The notes: generated from the sequence alone by a model not told the origin. Numbered from the stretch's first letter, positions 1 through 7,822 are shown. The stretch: DNA of 64,000 bases from UBA4719 sp038249115 (GCA_038249115.1 JBBRWQ010000002.1:1-64000), one strand, 5' to 3'. Numbers and translations are program-made.

Positions 1-320
1 CTACGCCGCGAACCCGAATTCCGCGCGGCCCGAGCCCGCACGCCGACGCACGACGGCTGCGTCTCGGACGGCATCGGGAACTACCCGCGCACCGCGCCCG
101 ATCACGACGTCGGACCCGACCCTTGCCCCCGTTCCGATCGACGTCCCATCCCCCGCCCGCGTGCGCGAGCACAGGCGCACGTTCCCTGCGACGACGACGT
201 CTTTCCCGACGATCACGTCGTGGTCCACCCAGCTCCCCGCGCTCCGATCCGAGAGCGGTCGCCCACCTGCGCACCGGCCTCGACGTAGGCCGTCGAGGCC
301 ACCGTCGCAGCCTCGTGCAC
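1..320 (-). pseudogene. Hexapeptide-repeat (left-handed beta-helix) acyltransferase-like gene, frameshifted
   Basis: Read on the minus strand from a GTG at 320, the first 28 codons and the last 75 codons together give a continuous hexapeptide-repeat protein with turns such as IGTGARVG, SDVVIGRG and KDVVVAGN. This is the pattern of trimeric acyltransferases. The two parts are in different frames and change over at a run of four G (234-237), so one base is missing or extra there. The reading ends in a TAG at 1-3. It lies directly downstream of the antiporter gene in the same direction. The family is clear from the repeat pattern; substrate is unknown. A sequencing error in the G run is possible, but the C-terminal end also looks degraded. 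Confidence 0.5.
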
Positions 321-379
321 CCTATGGGGTATCAGGGAATCTGGGGCCGCCAGCGTCGCCGGCTCCGATTCCCGCCGCT

Positions 380-1957
380 TCAGCCAAAGTCCCGCGTGGC
401 ACGTGTCTCGACGTCTCGCAGCACCTCGTCGGCCACGGCGGCACTGACCACGCCTCGTCGACGCCGATCAAGCACCACGGCTCTCTCCACGTCGGTGGCA
501 CGGCGGAGCAGGGCGCTGAGCTTCTCGGCGAATTCCTCCTGGTCGACGCCCTCCAGCAGTCGTGCGTCCTCCAGCGCCTTCTGAGCCTCAAGATATCCGC
601 GGTACTGCAAGACCGCGGCCCGGCAGATCTCAGCCGGCACGTCGGCCGGTACGTCGGCCGACAGGTCGCTCAGGTCGTCGAGAGCAGCCTGGGCGGCTTC
701 ACGGCGCAGGCGCGCGACCTCCCGCGACTCGTCCGCGGAGCTGCCGACCCCCAGCCAGGCGGTCAGCGGTGCGAGAGTCAGCCCCTGCACGACCAGGGTG
801 ACGATCACGCAGGACAGAGCCACCACCACAACCTCGTCGCGGTGGGGGAAGGCGGTGCCGTCCTTCAGCGCCCTGGGCAGGGCCAGCACAGCGGCCACGG
901 TCACCACACCCCGCATGCCGGCCCAGCCCACGACGACTGACTCGCGCCAGCCCGAGGGCAGCGGGACGTCCCTGGCCCGGGCGCGTCGCCGCGCGAGTGC
1001 CCCATCGGCGGCCACCCACAGCAGGCGGAAGAGCACCACCGTGAGGAGGACGAGGCTGCCGACGGTGACGGTCCCCGGGCCAGGGTGTGACCGTGATACC
1101 ACCTTGACGAGCTCGTAGCCGAGAAGGGCGAAGACCAGGCTGGTCACCAGGAAGTCGGCGTAGGACCATACGGCGCGTCCCAGCAGCCAGCCCTGCGAGG
1201 TGGTTGCCCGGTGGCCGGAGCGGCGCAGGTACAGACCTAAGGTGAGCACCGCCAGGACGCCCGAGCCGCTGAGGTACTCGGCGCCGATGTAGGCGAGGAA
1301 CGGCACCAGGACGGTGACCGTGGTCTCGGCGTACGCGTCGTTGATCGTCGCGAGCAGCATTCTCGCCACCCATCCCGCGGCAAGACCCGCGAGCAGACCG
1401 ACGAGCAGGCTGAGAACCAGCGCGCCCGCACTGCTGCCGAAGGTGATGTCGCCGGAGACCACAGCCGCCAGGGCGATCTTGTACAGCACGAGTGCGGTGG
1501 CGTCGTTGAACATGCCCTCGCCCTCAAGGATGGTCACCAACCGGTGCGGCAGCCTCAGCCGCCGGGCGACCGCGGTGGCGGCGACCGGGTCCGGGGGTGA
1601 CACCACGGCCCCCAGGACCCAGGCGACACTCCAGGGCAGCCCGCCGACGTGCGCCACCACGGCGACGACGCACGCTGTGCTCGCGGTGAGACCCACGGCG
1701 AGCACCAGCACGGGGGCGGCCTGCTGGCGGAACTCCGTCGCAGTGGTGCGCTGCGTCGCGGCGAACAACAGAGGCGGCAGGACCACGGGAAGGATGAGTT
1801 CCGGATCGATCCGCAGCACGGGTGCCGCCGGGAGGGCAGCCAGCATGAGACCCAGGAGCGTCATCAGGATGGGCTGTGGCACCTTCAAGCGGGCCGCGGC
1901 TGGCGTCAGGACGATCACACCGGTGACCAGTACGGCGAGGACGCCGAACGCGTTCAT
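380..1957 (-). CDS. CPA1-family Na+/H+ antiporter (NhaP-like)
   Basis: This 525-residue polytopic membrane protein has about twelve hydrophobic segments in the first 400 residues and a hydrophilic, charged C-terminal tail. The motif GEGMFNDATALVLY and the nearby SPPDPVAATAV stretch are the ion-binding region of the monovalent cation:proton antiporter-1 family. The family exchanges Na+ or K+ for H+ across the cytoplasmic membrane for pH and salt balance. No Shine-Dalgarno sequence precedes the ATG; a TAGAGT hexamer lies 6 nt upstream (1964-1969), suggesting a leaderless mRNA. A second, unrelated antiporter (nhaA) lies 7 kb away. Ion preference cannot be read from the sequence. Confidence 0.9.
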   Translation of the reverse strand: MNAFGVLAVLVTGVIVLTPAAARLKVPQPILMTLLGLMLAALPAAPVLRIDPELILPVVLPPLLFAATQRTTATEFRQQAAPVLVLAVGLTASTACVVAVVAHVGGLPWSVAWVLGAVVSPPDPVAATAVARRLRLPHRLVTILEGEGMFNDATALVLYKIALAAVVSGDITFGSSAGALVLSLLVGLLAGLAAGWVARMLLATINDAYAETTVTVLVPFLAYIGAEYLSGSGVLAVLTLGLYLRRSGHRATTSQGWLLGRAVWSYADFLVTSLVFALLGYELVKVVSRSHPGPGTVTVGSLVLLTVVLFRLLWVAADGALARRRARARDVPLPSGWRESVVVGWAGMRGVVTVAAVLALPRALKDGTAFPHRDEVVVVALSCVIVTLVVQGLTLAPLTAWLGVGSSADESREVARLRREAAQAALDDLSDLSADVPADVPAEICRAAVLQYRGYLEAQKALEDARLLEGVDQEEFAEKLSALLRRATDVERAVVLDRRRRGVVSAAVADEVLRDVETRATRDFG

Positions 1958-2552
1958 CTGGTCACTCTAGGCGCCCAGGTGGGTGGCTCGTCGCCGCGTC
2001 AGGAAGCCGGCTCGTCGCCGTGGAGCACCTGGAGGACGTGTTCGGCCCCCGCCACCCGATGAGGTCTTGTCACCACACGGGTAGGACCGTTAACGACGGA
2101 TTGGCGGTCATCGGCCCCAGCAAGAGCACCATCTACGCGAACGGCTTGCCGAATGTGAACACCAAGGCCTTGACCACTGCGAACGGTGATCAGCTCGTGA
2201 TCCGCTCCAATGATGTGGCCGCCCCGACCGGGCCTCATACGGTCCACGTTCACGGTGTCGCCCCAGCCTCACGCCGTGCCCTCGGTGTGCCCTCGCCTGC
2301 GGTAACTCACGGCTAGTCGCGGCCTCACACGGTGTGGGCGCTTTGCGCGATCTGCCGGCTTGACACAGGAAATTCGCCAGATCAAGTTGGTTCCCAAGCT
2401 GACAGCGCTGACATTGATTGGTGCCGTCACCGACCCGCGAGGCATGCGTACCGCAACGAAGTACCGCAACACCACCACCGTGGCCTGACACCCAGCCCGG
2501 TTGGCTACCGCTCTCCCGTGCTCAGCGAGCCAGATAGTTGCGAATGCGGGGA
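1958..2552. other. Gene-poor stretch, no convincing coding sequence
   Basis: Short open frames exist on both strands but none resembles a known family or has a plausible ribosome binding site. The stretch is visibly less GC-rich than its neighbours. It lies just before two tRNA 3' fragments and looks like degraded foreign DNA. A weak resemblance of the peptide encoded near 2104-2200 to PAAR-type repeats was not strong enough to call. Confidence 0.4.
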
Positions 2553-2592
2553 GTTCAGGACGAAGAGGCCGCAGGTTCAAATCCTCCGACCA
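2553..2592 (+). other. 3' fragment of a tRNA-Pro gene (integration scar)
   Basis: From the anticodon loop to the end this matches the 3' half of actinobacterial tRNA-Pro: GGACGAAGAGG, a T-arm with the GGTTCAAATCC core, and an end reading CCGACCA. About six bases are missing between the T-arm and the acceptor strand, and no 5' half is present, so it cannot fold as a tRNA. Tyrosine-recombinase elements often duplicate exactly this part of a tRNA gene on integration. The match is from memory of the family and not an alignment. Confidence 0.6.
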
Positions 2593-2703
2593 GACCTACT
2601 CAACGGCCGTTGGCGACGTCCATGCTGGTGGTTCGGTACGAAGCGTGGCACTGCTTTGGTCAAGACTCGTCCTGCGGGGAACAGGACGCCCCTGATCGCC
2701 CCA

Positions 2704-2725
2704 GTTTGCTAACGGATTTGCTAAC
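2704..2725 (+). repeat. Two direct copies of TTTGCTAAC
   Basis: TTTGCTAAC occurs at 2705-2713 and 2717-2725, a 12-bp period. Short direct repeats of this kind are common as arm-type integrase sites beside tRNA attachment sites in actinobacterial integrative elements. Their position between the tRNA-Pro and tRNA-Phe fragments fits that. The role is inference. Confidence 0.45.
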
Positions 2726-2817
2726 ACGCGCTCCTGAACTGCTGAACGGATAGGGACTGAACTCCTCTCTCCTGAGCACGAATTCGGCTCAGAACGCCTT
2801 TCCCGGACCGGCTCTTT

Positions 2818-2863
2818 AGGCCTGAAAATCGGTTGGTCGGCGGTTCGACCCCGCCCCTGGCCA
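2818..2863 (+). other. 3' fragment of a tRNA-Phe gene (integration scar)
   Basis: The sequence from the anticodon loop (CTGAAAA, anticodon GAA) through a perfect T-arm (GGCGG 2839-2843, loop TTCGACC, CCGCC 2851-2855), the acceptor 3' strand CCTGGCC and discriminator A at 2863 is the 3' half of tRNA-Phe. The upstream bases cannot form the matching anticodon stem, D-arm or 5' acceptor strand, so this is only a half gene. The break inside the anticodon loop is the usual crossover point for tRNA-integrating elements. It is followed at once by a rho-independent terminator. Confidence 0.72.
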
Positions 2864-2869
2864 ACACTC

Positions 2870-2903
2870 AAACCGCAGGCTAGGGGCCCCTGACCTGCGG
2901 TTT
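2870..2903 (+). terminator. Intrinsic terminator after the tRNA-Phe fragment
   Basis: A perfect 10-bp stem, AAACCGCAGG (2870-2879) pairing with CCTGCGGTTT (2894-2903), is followed by TTGTC. It lies 6 bp after the tRNA-Phe end and probably was copied together with the tRNA terminator. Confidence 0.75.
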
Positions 2904-3125
2904 TGTCGTTCTGGTGGACTACGCGCCCATCGCTCGACTGACCGCGAGTGACCGTGAGAGGGCCCGAATGGCCACGAGTTATCGCACGGAACTTCGATCC
3001 GAAAGCTCTTGCACCCATGATGTCCAAGGTCCAGCAGGCCTTCGACTCTCGCGAACAAGCCGATGGCCCAGACCGCGGGTCACCGCGATGGCCTGCGGGT
3101 TTCGTCCTCGTGGCTGCCCCTTCGA

Positions 3126-3420
3126 TCATGTCCGGACGGCTGCCCACGCCGAGCGGACAACCTGCATCGCCTCTTCAGGCGAGACGGTCGAGCGTGTCTG
3201 TCCGGCCAATTCTTCGTGCCACCGCTTGCCTGTGGGCGCAGCCGAGAACATGTGGTCTTGCGGGAGCCCCATGCCGACGTGTTCCGCGAACAGCTCGGCG
3301 GCTGACCGGGTCATCGCGCCGATCTCCGCCAGCGCCCATAGGCCGTAGAGGTCCCGCGGTGCGTGACGGTCGAACCATGCCGCGGTCTTCCACGCGGCGA
3401 AGGAGTCGCGGGTCGGTGTC
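3126..3420 (-). pseudogene. C-terminal remnant of an AbiEii-like nucleotidyltransferase toxin
   Basis: This frame encodes roughly 97 residues ending in a TGA at 3126-3128. It contains AAWFDRHAPRDLYGLWALAE, the R-D-LYDLW signature region found late in AbiEii/AbiGii-type toxins, and the tail LAGQTRSTVSPEEAM typical of the same family. The whole nucleotidyltransferase core (GS and DxD motifs) is missing; upstream the frame runs into an amino-acid permease remnant. It is therefore a tail fragment joined to another gene by deletion. An intact nucleotidyltransferase of a different subfamily lies 4 kb away. Confidence 0.55.
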
Positions 3421-3424
3421 CGCC

Positions 3425-4104
3425 GGCGGCAACGGCGATCATCTCGATGGAGAGGTAGCTGAAGATCGCGACGACGACCGCGAACCACATACCAGTGATC
3501 CCGTTCGGGAAGACCCGCCGCTAGCGGTGTAATTGTGCACACCGTAGTCGGGGTTTTGGCTGCCGAAGACGAGGATCGCGGCGACCAGGATGAACGCCAG
3601 GATCGCGAAGACCTTGATGGAGGAGAACCAGTACTCAACCGTTCCAAAAGCCCTGACATTGAACATGTTTACGCCGATGAGCACCCACCGAGAACAGCAC
3701 GATCCACAAGATCGGCGGCACGGCCGGGAACCAGAGCTTCAGGTAGTCACCGATGGCGGTGACCTCGGTGCCGACAGCCAGCACGATTCAGGACCAGTAC
3801 AGGTATCTCGTCAGGAATCCTGCGAGCGGGAAGATGTAGTGCTCGGCAAACGCGCCGAAGGATCCGGTAGTGCTGTGGGCAACACTCATCTCTGCCAAGG
3901 CGCCCATTAGCATCACGGCGACAAGACCGCCGATTACGTAGCTGAGCAGGACCCTGGGACCGGCAAACGAAATGGCGAACTTGCTACCCCAGAACAGACC
4001 GGTCCCAATGGCACCGCGGAGGGCGATCATGGTCACTGGGGGCTGGTCAGTTCGCGCCTGAGGCCGTTCTCGCGCTGTTGATGTGGTCGAACGTGTCGGA
4101 CATC
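3425..4104 (-). pseudogene. Amino-acid permease (APC superfamily), truncated and frameshifted
   Basis: The remnant starts at an ATG (4104) with a good GGGAGG site and shows the permease N-terminus in pieces: TMIALRGAIGTGLFWGS with a first helix, then helices up to RYLYWS, an in-frame TGA at about 3787, the continuation IVLAVGTEVTAIG, a frameshift, then NVRAFGTVEYWFSSIKV and FAVVVAIFSYLSIEMIAVAAGG. At least two frameshifts and one nonsense codon separate them. After about 200 residues it joins the AbiEii tail. Such permeases of the GABA/aromatic amino-acid type often accompany catabolic genes, and this one lies directly downstream of kynureninase, so it may once have imported tryptophan or kynurenine. 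Confidence 0.75.
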
Positions 4105-4207
4105 GCTTGTTGCCTCCCTTGGTGCTTGGCATCGAAGCTGGCGGGGCTTGGCGCATCGTGGAACGGGAAGCGCCGGTATCTGCCAGGGGTGGCGGGGCAG
4201 GGATTGG

Positions 4208-5503
4208 CTAGGTGACGGGGTTGCGGTGTTTGAACTCGTCCGCGTCCCAGGCGCGGGTGTCGAGGATGTCGCGCAGGATCTCGACGGCGTCCCAGACGTC
4301 GGCATAGCCCAAGTACAGCGGGGTGATGCCGAAGCGCAGCACCTCGGGTTCGCGGTAGTCGCCGATCACGCCGCGGGCGATGAGCGCGCTCATCACCGCG
4401 TAGCCCTCGGGGTGGCGGAAGCTGACGTGGCTGCCCCGGGTTGCGTGGTCGCGCGGTGTGATGAGCTCCAACGGATGGTCGCCGCATCGCTGCTCCACCA
4501 GGGAGATGAACAGGTCGGTCAGCTCCAGCGACTTGGCGCGCAGGGCGTCGGCATCGACGTCAAGCATGACGTCCAGACCGGTCTCGAGAATGGCCAGGGC
4601 GGTGACCGGCTGGGTGCCGCAGAGGAACCTGTTGATGTCCTTGGCCGGCGTGTATGCCTCTGCCATGGCGAATGGTTTGGCGTGGGACCACCAGCCCGAC
4701 AGCGGCTGCCAGAAGCGGTCCTGGTGGCGGGCACTGACCCAGATGAATGCCGGAGATCCGGGTCCGCCATTGAGGTACTTGTAGGTGCAGCCGACGGCAT
4801 AGTCGGCATTCGCCCCGTTGAGATCGACCTTGACTGCCCCGGCCGAGTGGGCCAGGTCCCAGATCGCCAGGGCTCCGCGGTTGTGGGCCTGGGCGGTGAC
4901 CGCAGCCATGTCCCACATGGCGCCGGTGCGGTAGTTGACATGCGAGAGGGCAATCACGGCGGTCGACTCGTCAAGTGCCTCCTGCAGCGGCAGCGTGTCA
5001 TCGACAAGCCGGACCTCATACCGTATGCCGGACTCCTCGGCCACGGAGTTCAGGAAGTCGGCTATCCCCTCGGCGATATAGATGTCGGACGGGAAGTTGT
5101 CGCGTTCGGTGACGATGACACGTCGTTCCGGGTGGTCGATCTGCTGGATGCGGATCGCCGAGGCGAGTGCCTTGAACAGGTTCAGGCTGGTGGTGTCGGT
5201 GACGACTGTCTCGCCCCGGCTCCCGCCAATGAGCTGCGCGAGCTTGTCCCCAAGACGGCCCGGAAGGTCGAACCAGCCGGCGGTGTTCCAGCTGCGGATC
5301 AGTCCCTCGCCCCATTCAGCGGCCACGACGTCCTGGACCCGTTCCAGGGCGCCGACCGGGCGGGGGCCCAGAGAGTTGCCGTCAAGGTAGATGACTCCCT
5401 CAGGCAGGATGAACCGCTCCCGGAAGCGTGCCAGGGAGTCGGCCACGTCGGCCGCGACGCAGTCCTCACGTCCTGTGCCGGTGATGGTGTTTCTGGCGGA
5501 CAT
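4208..5503 (-). CDS. kynU: Kynureninase
   Basis: This 431-residue fold-type I PLP enzyme hydrolyses kynurenine to anthranilate and alanine. The Schiff-base lysine is Lys242 in CTYKYLNGG, followed by GSPAFIWV; DLAHSAGA (about 216-223) holds the PLP-binding aspartate, and the N-terminal YLDGNSLG motif is typical of kynureninases. Length is normal. The ATG has a GGAG site (CAGGAGTAGAG). It lies between a wrecked permease downstream and a truncated AsnC-type regulator upstream, with the formamidase gene further on, so two successive steps of tryptophan breakdown remain. No tryptophan 2,3-dioxygenase is present here. Confidence 0.95.
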   Translation of the reverse strand: MSARNTITGTGREDCVAADVADSLARFRERFILPEGVIYLDGNSLGPRPVGALERVQDVVAAEWGEGLIRSWNTAGWFDLPGRLGDKLAQLIGGSRGETVVTDTTSLNLFKALASAIRIQQIDHPERRVIVTERDNFPSDIYIAEGIADFLNSVAEESGIRYEVRLVDDTLPLQEALDESTAVIALSHVNYRTGAMWDMAAVTAQAHNRGALAIWDLAHSAGAVKVDLNGANADYAVGCTYKYLNGGPGSPAFIWVSARHQDRFWQPLSGWWSHAKPFAMAEAYTPAKDINRFLCGTQPVTALAILETGLDVMLDVDADALRAKSLELTDLFISLVEQRCGDHPLELITPRDHATRGSHVSFRHPEGYAVMSALIARGVIGDYREPEVLRFGITPLYLGYADVWDAVEILRDILDTRAWDADEFKHRNPVT

Positions 5504-5541
5504 CTCTACTCCTGGGTGGGGGCTGATGCTGCGTCGCAGCG

Positions 5542-5805
5542 ATGATCTCCATCAATGTCCACGCTCAGGCCCGAACGAACATGCCTGCGCTCGCGCGTGG
5601 ACCGCGCGACCTGCCGGAAACGCTCAACGTCTTCGTGCCTGGCGGGGAGAATGATCTGCTTCTCCATGTTGCCTGCGCCACCACAGGTGACCTTCGAGAC
5701 TTCGTCGCCACCCATCTTGGTACCAACCAGTCATTCGTGAACACACAGACCACGCTGATCTTTGAGCATCTGCAGCCTGTTTCGCTGGTTCGTCGCCCTC
5801 AATGA
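5542..5805 (+). pseudogene. AsnC/Lrp-family regulator lacking its DNA-binding domain
   Basis: The open frame gives 87 residues, of which about 65 match the C-terminal ligand-binding (RAM) domain of Lrp/AsnC regulators: DLPETLNVFVPGG, ENDLLLHVACATTGDLRDFV, then a final strand TQTTLIFEHLQP. The N-terminal helix-turn-helix half is absent, and the sequence immediately upstream is the kynureninase start region. A divergent AsnC-type activator is a common neighbour of kyn genes, so this is probably the remains of the local regulator after a deletion. It overlaps the formamidase stop by 7 bp in convergent orientation. Production of a free RAM-domain protein cannot be excluded. Confidence 0.65.
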
Positions 5806-6554
5806 CGGGCTAACGCTTGATGCTCCATCCAGGCGACGCTGCCGGCCCAGTGTGGCGCGACCGGATCGATCTGGTCCATGTGACTCAGCCCGGGCAGCAT
5901 CCGGTACTCGACGGTGTCGCCAGCTGCCACGGCCGCGGCGGCAAAGTCCGCCGACTGGGCTTCAGGAACCCGGATGTCCACGTCGCCGTGGATTACCAGC
6001 AGTGGCCGGTCAAGGGGCAGCTGCCGGAACGGCGACGCCGCGTCATACGCATCCGGCATATCAGCGTAGTGCGCGCCCATGAAGCCGAGCGCGGCGTTGT
6101 CGTCGAGCTGCTCAGCATCGGCCCTCCTGACGTCGCTGAGCGGCGCGAGGCCTACCACGGCGTCAACGAGGTCGGCGGTCAGCAGTGCCAGCTGCCCGCC
6201 GACGGAATGGCCCACGTTGATGACCGCGCCGGCCGTGCACCACTGCGGCCGGGCGGCCTTGGCGCTCTGGATAGCGGCCCGGACATCGTCCAGCGTGATG
6301 GGCCAGCCCCCACCATTGCCTACGCTCCGGTACTCGATGTTCGCCACGGCCCAGCCCCGAGCGACAAGATCGTAGGCCAGCGGGTGCATGAGCGTGGCGT
6401 CGTACTCCGCGCGCCAGTACCCGCCATGGATCAGGATGACGAAGCCTCGCGGAGTCTGGTCATGGTGCGGCGCCCACAGCTCAACGACCTGCTGGTCGGA
6501 TTCCCCATACTGGACGATTTCGGGCTCAGCGCCCGCCGGGTTGGAACCAATCAT
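5799..6554 (-). CDS. Kynurenine formamidase-like alpha/beta hydrolase
   Basis: This 251-residue alpha/beta hydrolase has the oxyanion motif HGGYW at residues 43-47, the nucleophile elbow GHSVGG with Ser118, an acid in HGDVDIRVP and a late histidine in LSHMDQ. The HGGxW motif is characteristic of kynurenine formamidases of the esterase type, which convert N-formylkynurenine to kynurenine. Location beside kynU, the next step of the pathway, supports this. The ATG has a GGAAGG site 8 nt upstream. The alternative is a general carboxylesterase. With the regulator damaged, expression may be constitutive. Confidence 0.8.
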   Translation of the reverse strand: MIGSNPAGAEPEIVQYGESDQQVVELWAPHHDQTPRGFVILIHGGYWRAEYDATLMHPLAYDLVARGWAVANIEYRSVGNGGGWPITLDDVRAAIQSAKAARPQWCTAGAVINVGHSVGGQLALLTADLVDAVVGLAPLSDVRRADAEQLDDNAALGFMGAHYADMPDAYDAASPFRQLPLDRPLLVIHGDVDIRVPEAQSADFAAAAVAAGDTVEYRMLPGLSHMDQIDPVAPHWAGSVAWMEHQALARH

Positions 6555-6659
6555 GGTGAATCGCCTTCCGTCAGCCGCGCCTCAGCATAGAGGCCGCTTG
6601 AACCCGGGGTGACAAAGAAGTCCGGCGACGTCGCCCCGTTGTCCTTGCAGGGATCTTTA

Positions 6660-6673
6660 ATAGTAGTTACTAT
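6660..6673. promoter_or_regulatory. Palindromic operator candidate before the HTH-nucleotidyltransferase pair
   Basis: ATAGTA-GT-TACTAT is a perfect 6-bp inverted repeat ending 7 nt before the GTG start at 6681. It is AT-rich in a GC-rich setting and overlaps where a -10 element would lie. Autoregulation by the HTH protein encoded downstream is inferred. Confidence 0.5.
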
Positions 6674-6680
6674 CAAAGAC

Positions 6681-7259
6681 GTGACTTTCGAGACTGACAT
6701 CGCCGAAAGGTCTCTGCGTGCGGACGAGCTGGTTCGTGAGGGCCGCGCCCAGCTCCGCCAGGTGGTCTTGGACGGGCACCGGCGTGGCCTCAGTCAGCGA
6801 CGGATCGCTGAACTCACGGGCCGCAGCCAGCCAGAGGTCGGTCGCCTCCTGCGCGAGATCGGCCGGCCCGCCCGGACCTGGATGACGGCACGGCACATGT
6901 CGGAGGCGATCAAGGATGAGCTTCAGCGTGGCGATGAGGACTTCGCGCTGCGCATGCTCATCGGGGCGATCAATGACTTCCGCGGGTTGTCGGAGCCTGC
7001 AGAGATTCAAGACTTCCTGCGCCGACCGCGACCTACGGGGGACCGGCGCTGGGATACGTTGATTGCCGCCGCGGTGGCGCAGGCTTGCCGACGACGGGGA
7101 GTCGCGGCGCCGAAGTGGACCCGGCGGGCACCGCTGGAGTCCTGGTGGTTCCCGGCCCAGGGTGGAGGTCTACTGGCCGCTCGCACAATGGCGCGAACCC
7201 CCATCGACTTCTCACGGCTGGGTATCTGGCTAGATGCCTCGGCCTTCCAGACGGCATAA
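6681..7259 (+). CDS. Helix-turn-helix protein, probable antitoxin/regulator of a nucleotidyltransferase pair
   Basis: The protein has about 192 residues. An N-terminal helical segment contains a clear helix-turn-helix, HRRGLSQRRIAELTGRSQPEVGRLL (about residues 33-57), like the HTH of sigma-factor region 4 or Xre-type repressors. The C-terminal half has no family I recognise but ends in FSRLGIWLDASAFQTA, seen in regulators paired with DUF6036 nucleotidyltransferases. The GTG at 6681 was chosen because it directly follows the ATAGTA palindrome; a longer frame reaches back to 6609 but lacks a ribosome site. The partner gene starts 11 bp downstream. The role as antitoxin is inferred from gene order. 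Confidence 0.6.
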   Translation: MTFETDIAERSLRADELVREGRAQLRQVVLDGHRRGLSQRRIAELTGRSQPEVGRLLREIGRPARTWMTARHMSEAIKDELQRGDEDFALRMLIGAINDFRGLSEPAEIQDFLRRPRPTGDRRWDTLIAAAVAQACRRRGVAAPKWTRRAPLESWWFPAQGGGLLAARTMARTPIDFSRLGIWLDASAFQTA

Positions 7260-7270
7260 GAAGGGCACGC

Positions 7271-7822
7271 ATGAGCACCACCGGTTTCGATCGCGACAAG
7301 ATTCTCGAGCTGCTCACCGAGCTGGGTCGCCGCTTGTCCGCCAAAGGTGTCGCTGGGCGGCTGTACATCGTCGGAGGAGCTGCAATGGCCTTGGAGTTCG
7401 ATACCCGGCGCGCCACGCGAGACATCGACGCGGTTCTTCACCCACCAACCACGGTGGCGCAGGAGGCTACATCCATGGCCCAGGAGCTCGGCCTTCCGCC
7501 GGGCTGGCTGAGCGCCGCGGCCAGCCCGTTCATTCCCCTTCCCGACGAAGACCAGGTGTCACTTGACGTCGAAGGTCTACAGGTCGCGATCTCGTCCCCT
7601 GCCAACCTGCTGGCGATGAAGATGGCAGCCGGGCGTCCCCAGGACCTCACCGACCTGGTGGTCCTGTTCCGGCACATGAAGATCAAGAGCCCGGAGCAGG
7701 CGGTGGGAATCACCGAGCGGATGTACGGCGATGACTCTGTCGTACTGAGCGAGCCGAGAGAGTCGCTGCTCCTGCTGGCCGAGTCGGTCCTTGCCCGAGT
7801 GCGCGCCTCAAACAATCGCTGA
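7271..7822 (+). CDS. DUF6036-type nucleotidyltransferase (possible toxin)
   Basis: The 183-residue protein has the nucleotidyltransferase-fold signature YIVGGAAMALEFDTRRATRDID (residues about 34-55): a GG turn followed by a D-x-D-type metal site. Downstream, SSPANLLAMKMAAGRPQDLTDL is the conserved second motif of the DUF6036/AbiEii-like group. The ATG is preceded by AGAAGGG. Proteins of this superfamily include tRNA-modifying toxins (AbiEii, MenT) and regulators. The upstream HTH gene in the same transcript makes a bicistronic toxin-antitoxin or abortive-infection unit likely, but toxicity is not demonstrable from sequence. Confidence 0.7.
   Translation: MSTTGFDRDKILELLTELGRRLSAKGVAGRLYIVGGAAMALEFDTRRATRDIDAVLHPPTTVAQEATSMAQELGLPPGWLSAAASPFIPLPDEDQVSLDVEGLQVAISSPANLLAMKMAAGRPQDLTDLVVLFRHMKIKSPEQAVGITERMYGDDSVVLSEPRESLLLLAESVLARVRASNNR

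Noticed and set aside
2104..2250. Peptide IGPSKSTIYANGLPNVNTK resembling a PAAR repeat
   Set aside because: Only one short stretch, no start site and no further PAAR turns; too weak to call.
2332..2712. Open frame containing a RRPQVQIL-like peptide
   Set aside because: This peptide is what a tRNA T-arm gives when translated; it is the tRNA-Pro fragment and not a protein.
4148..5545. Long open frame (465 codons) on the plus strand over kynureninase
   Set aside because: It is antisense to a clear kynU with all PLP motifs; long antisense frames are expected at this GC content.
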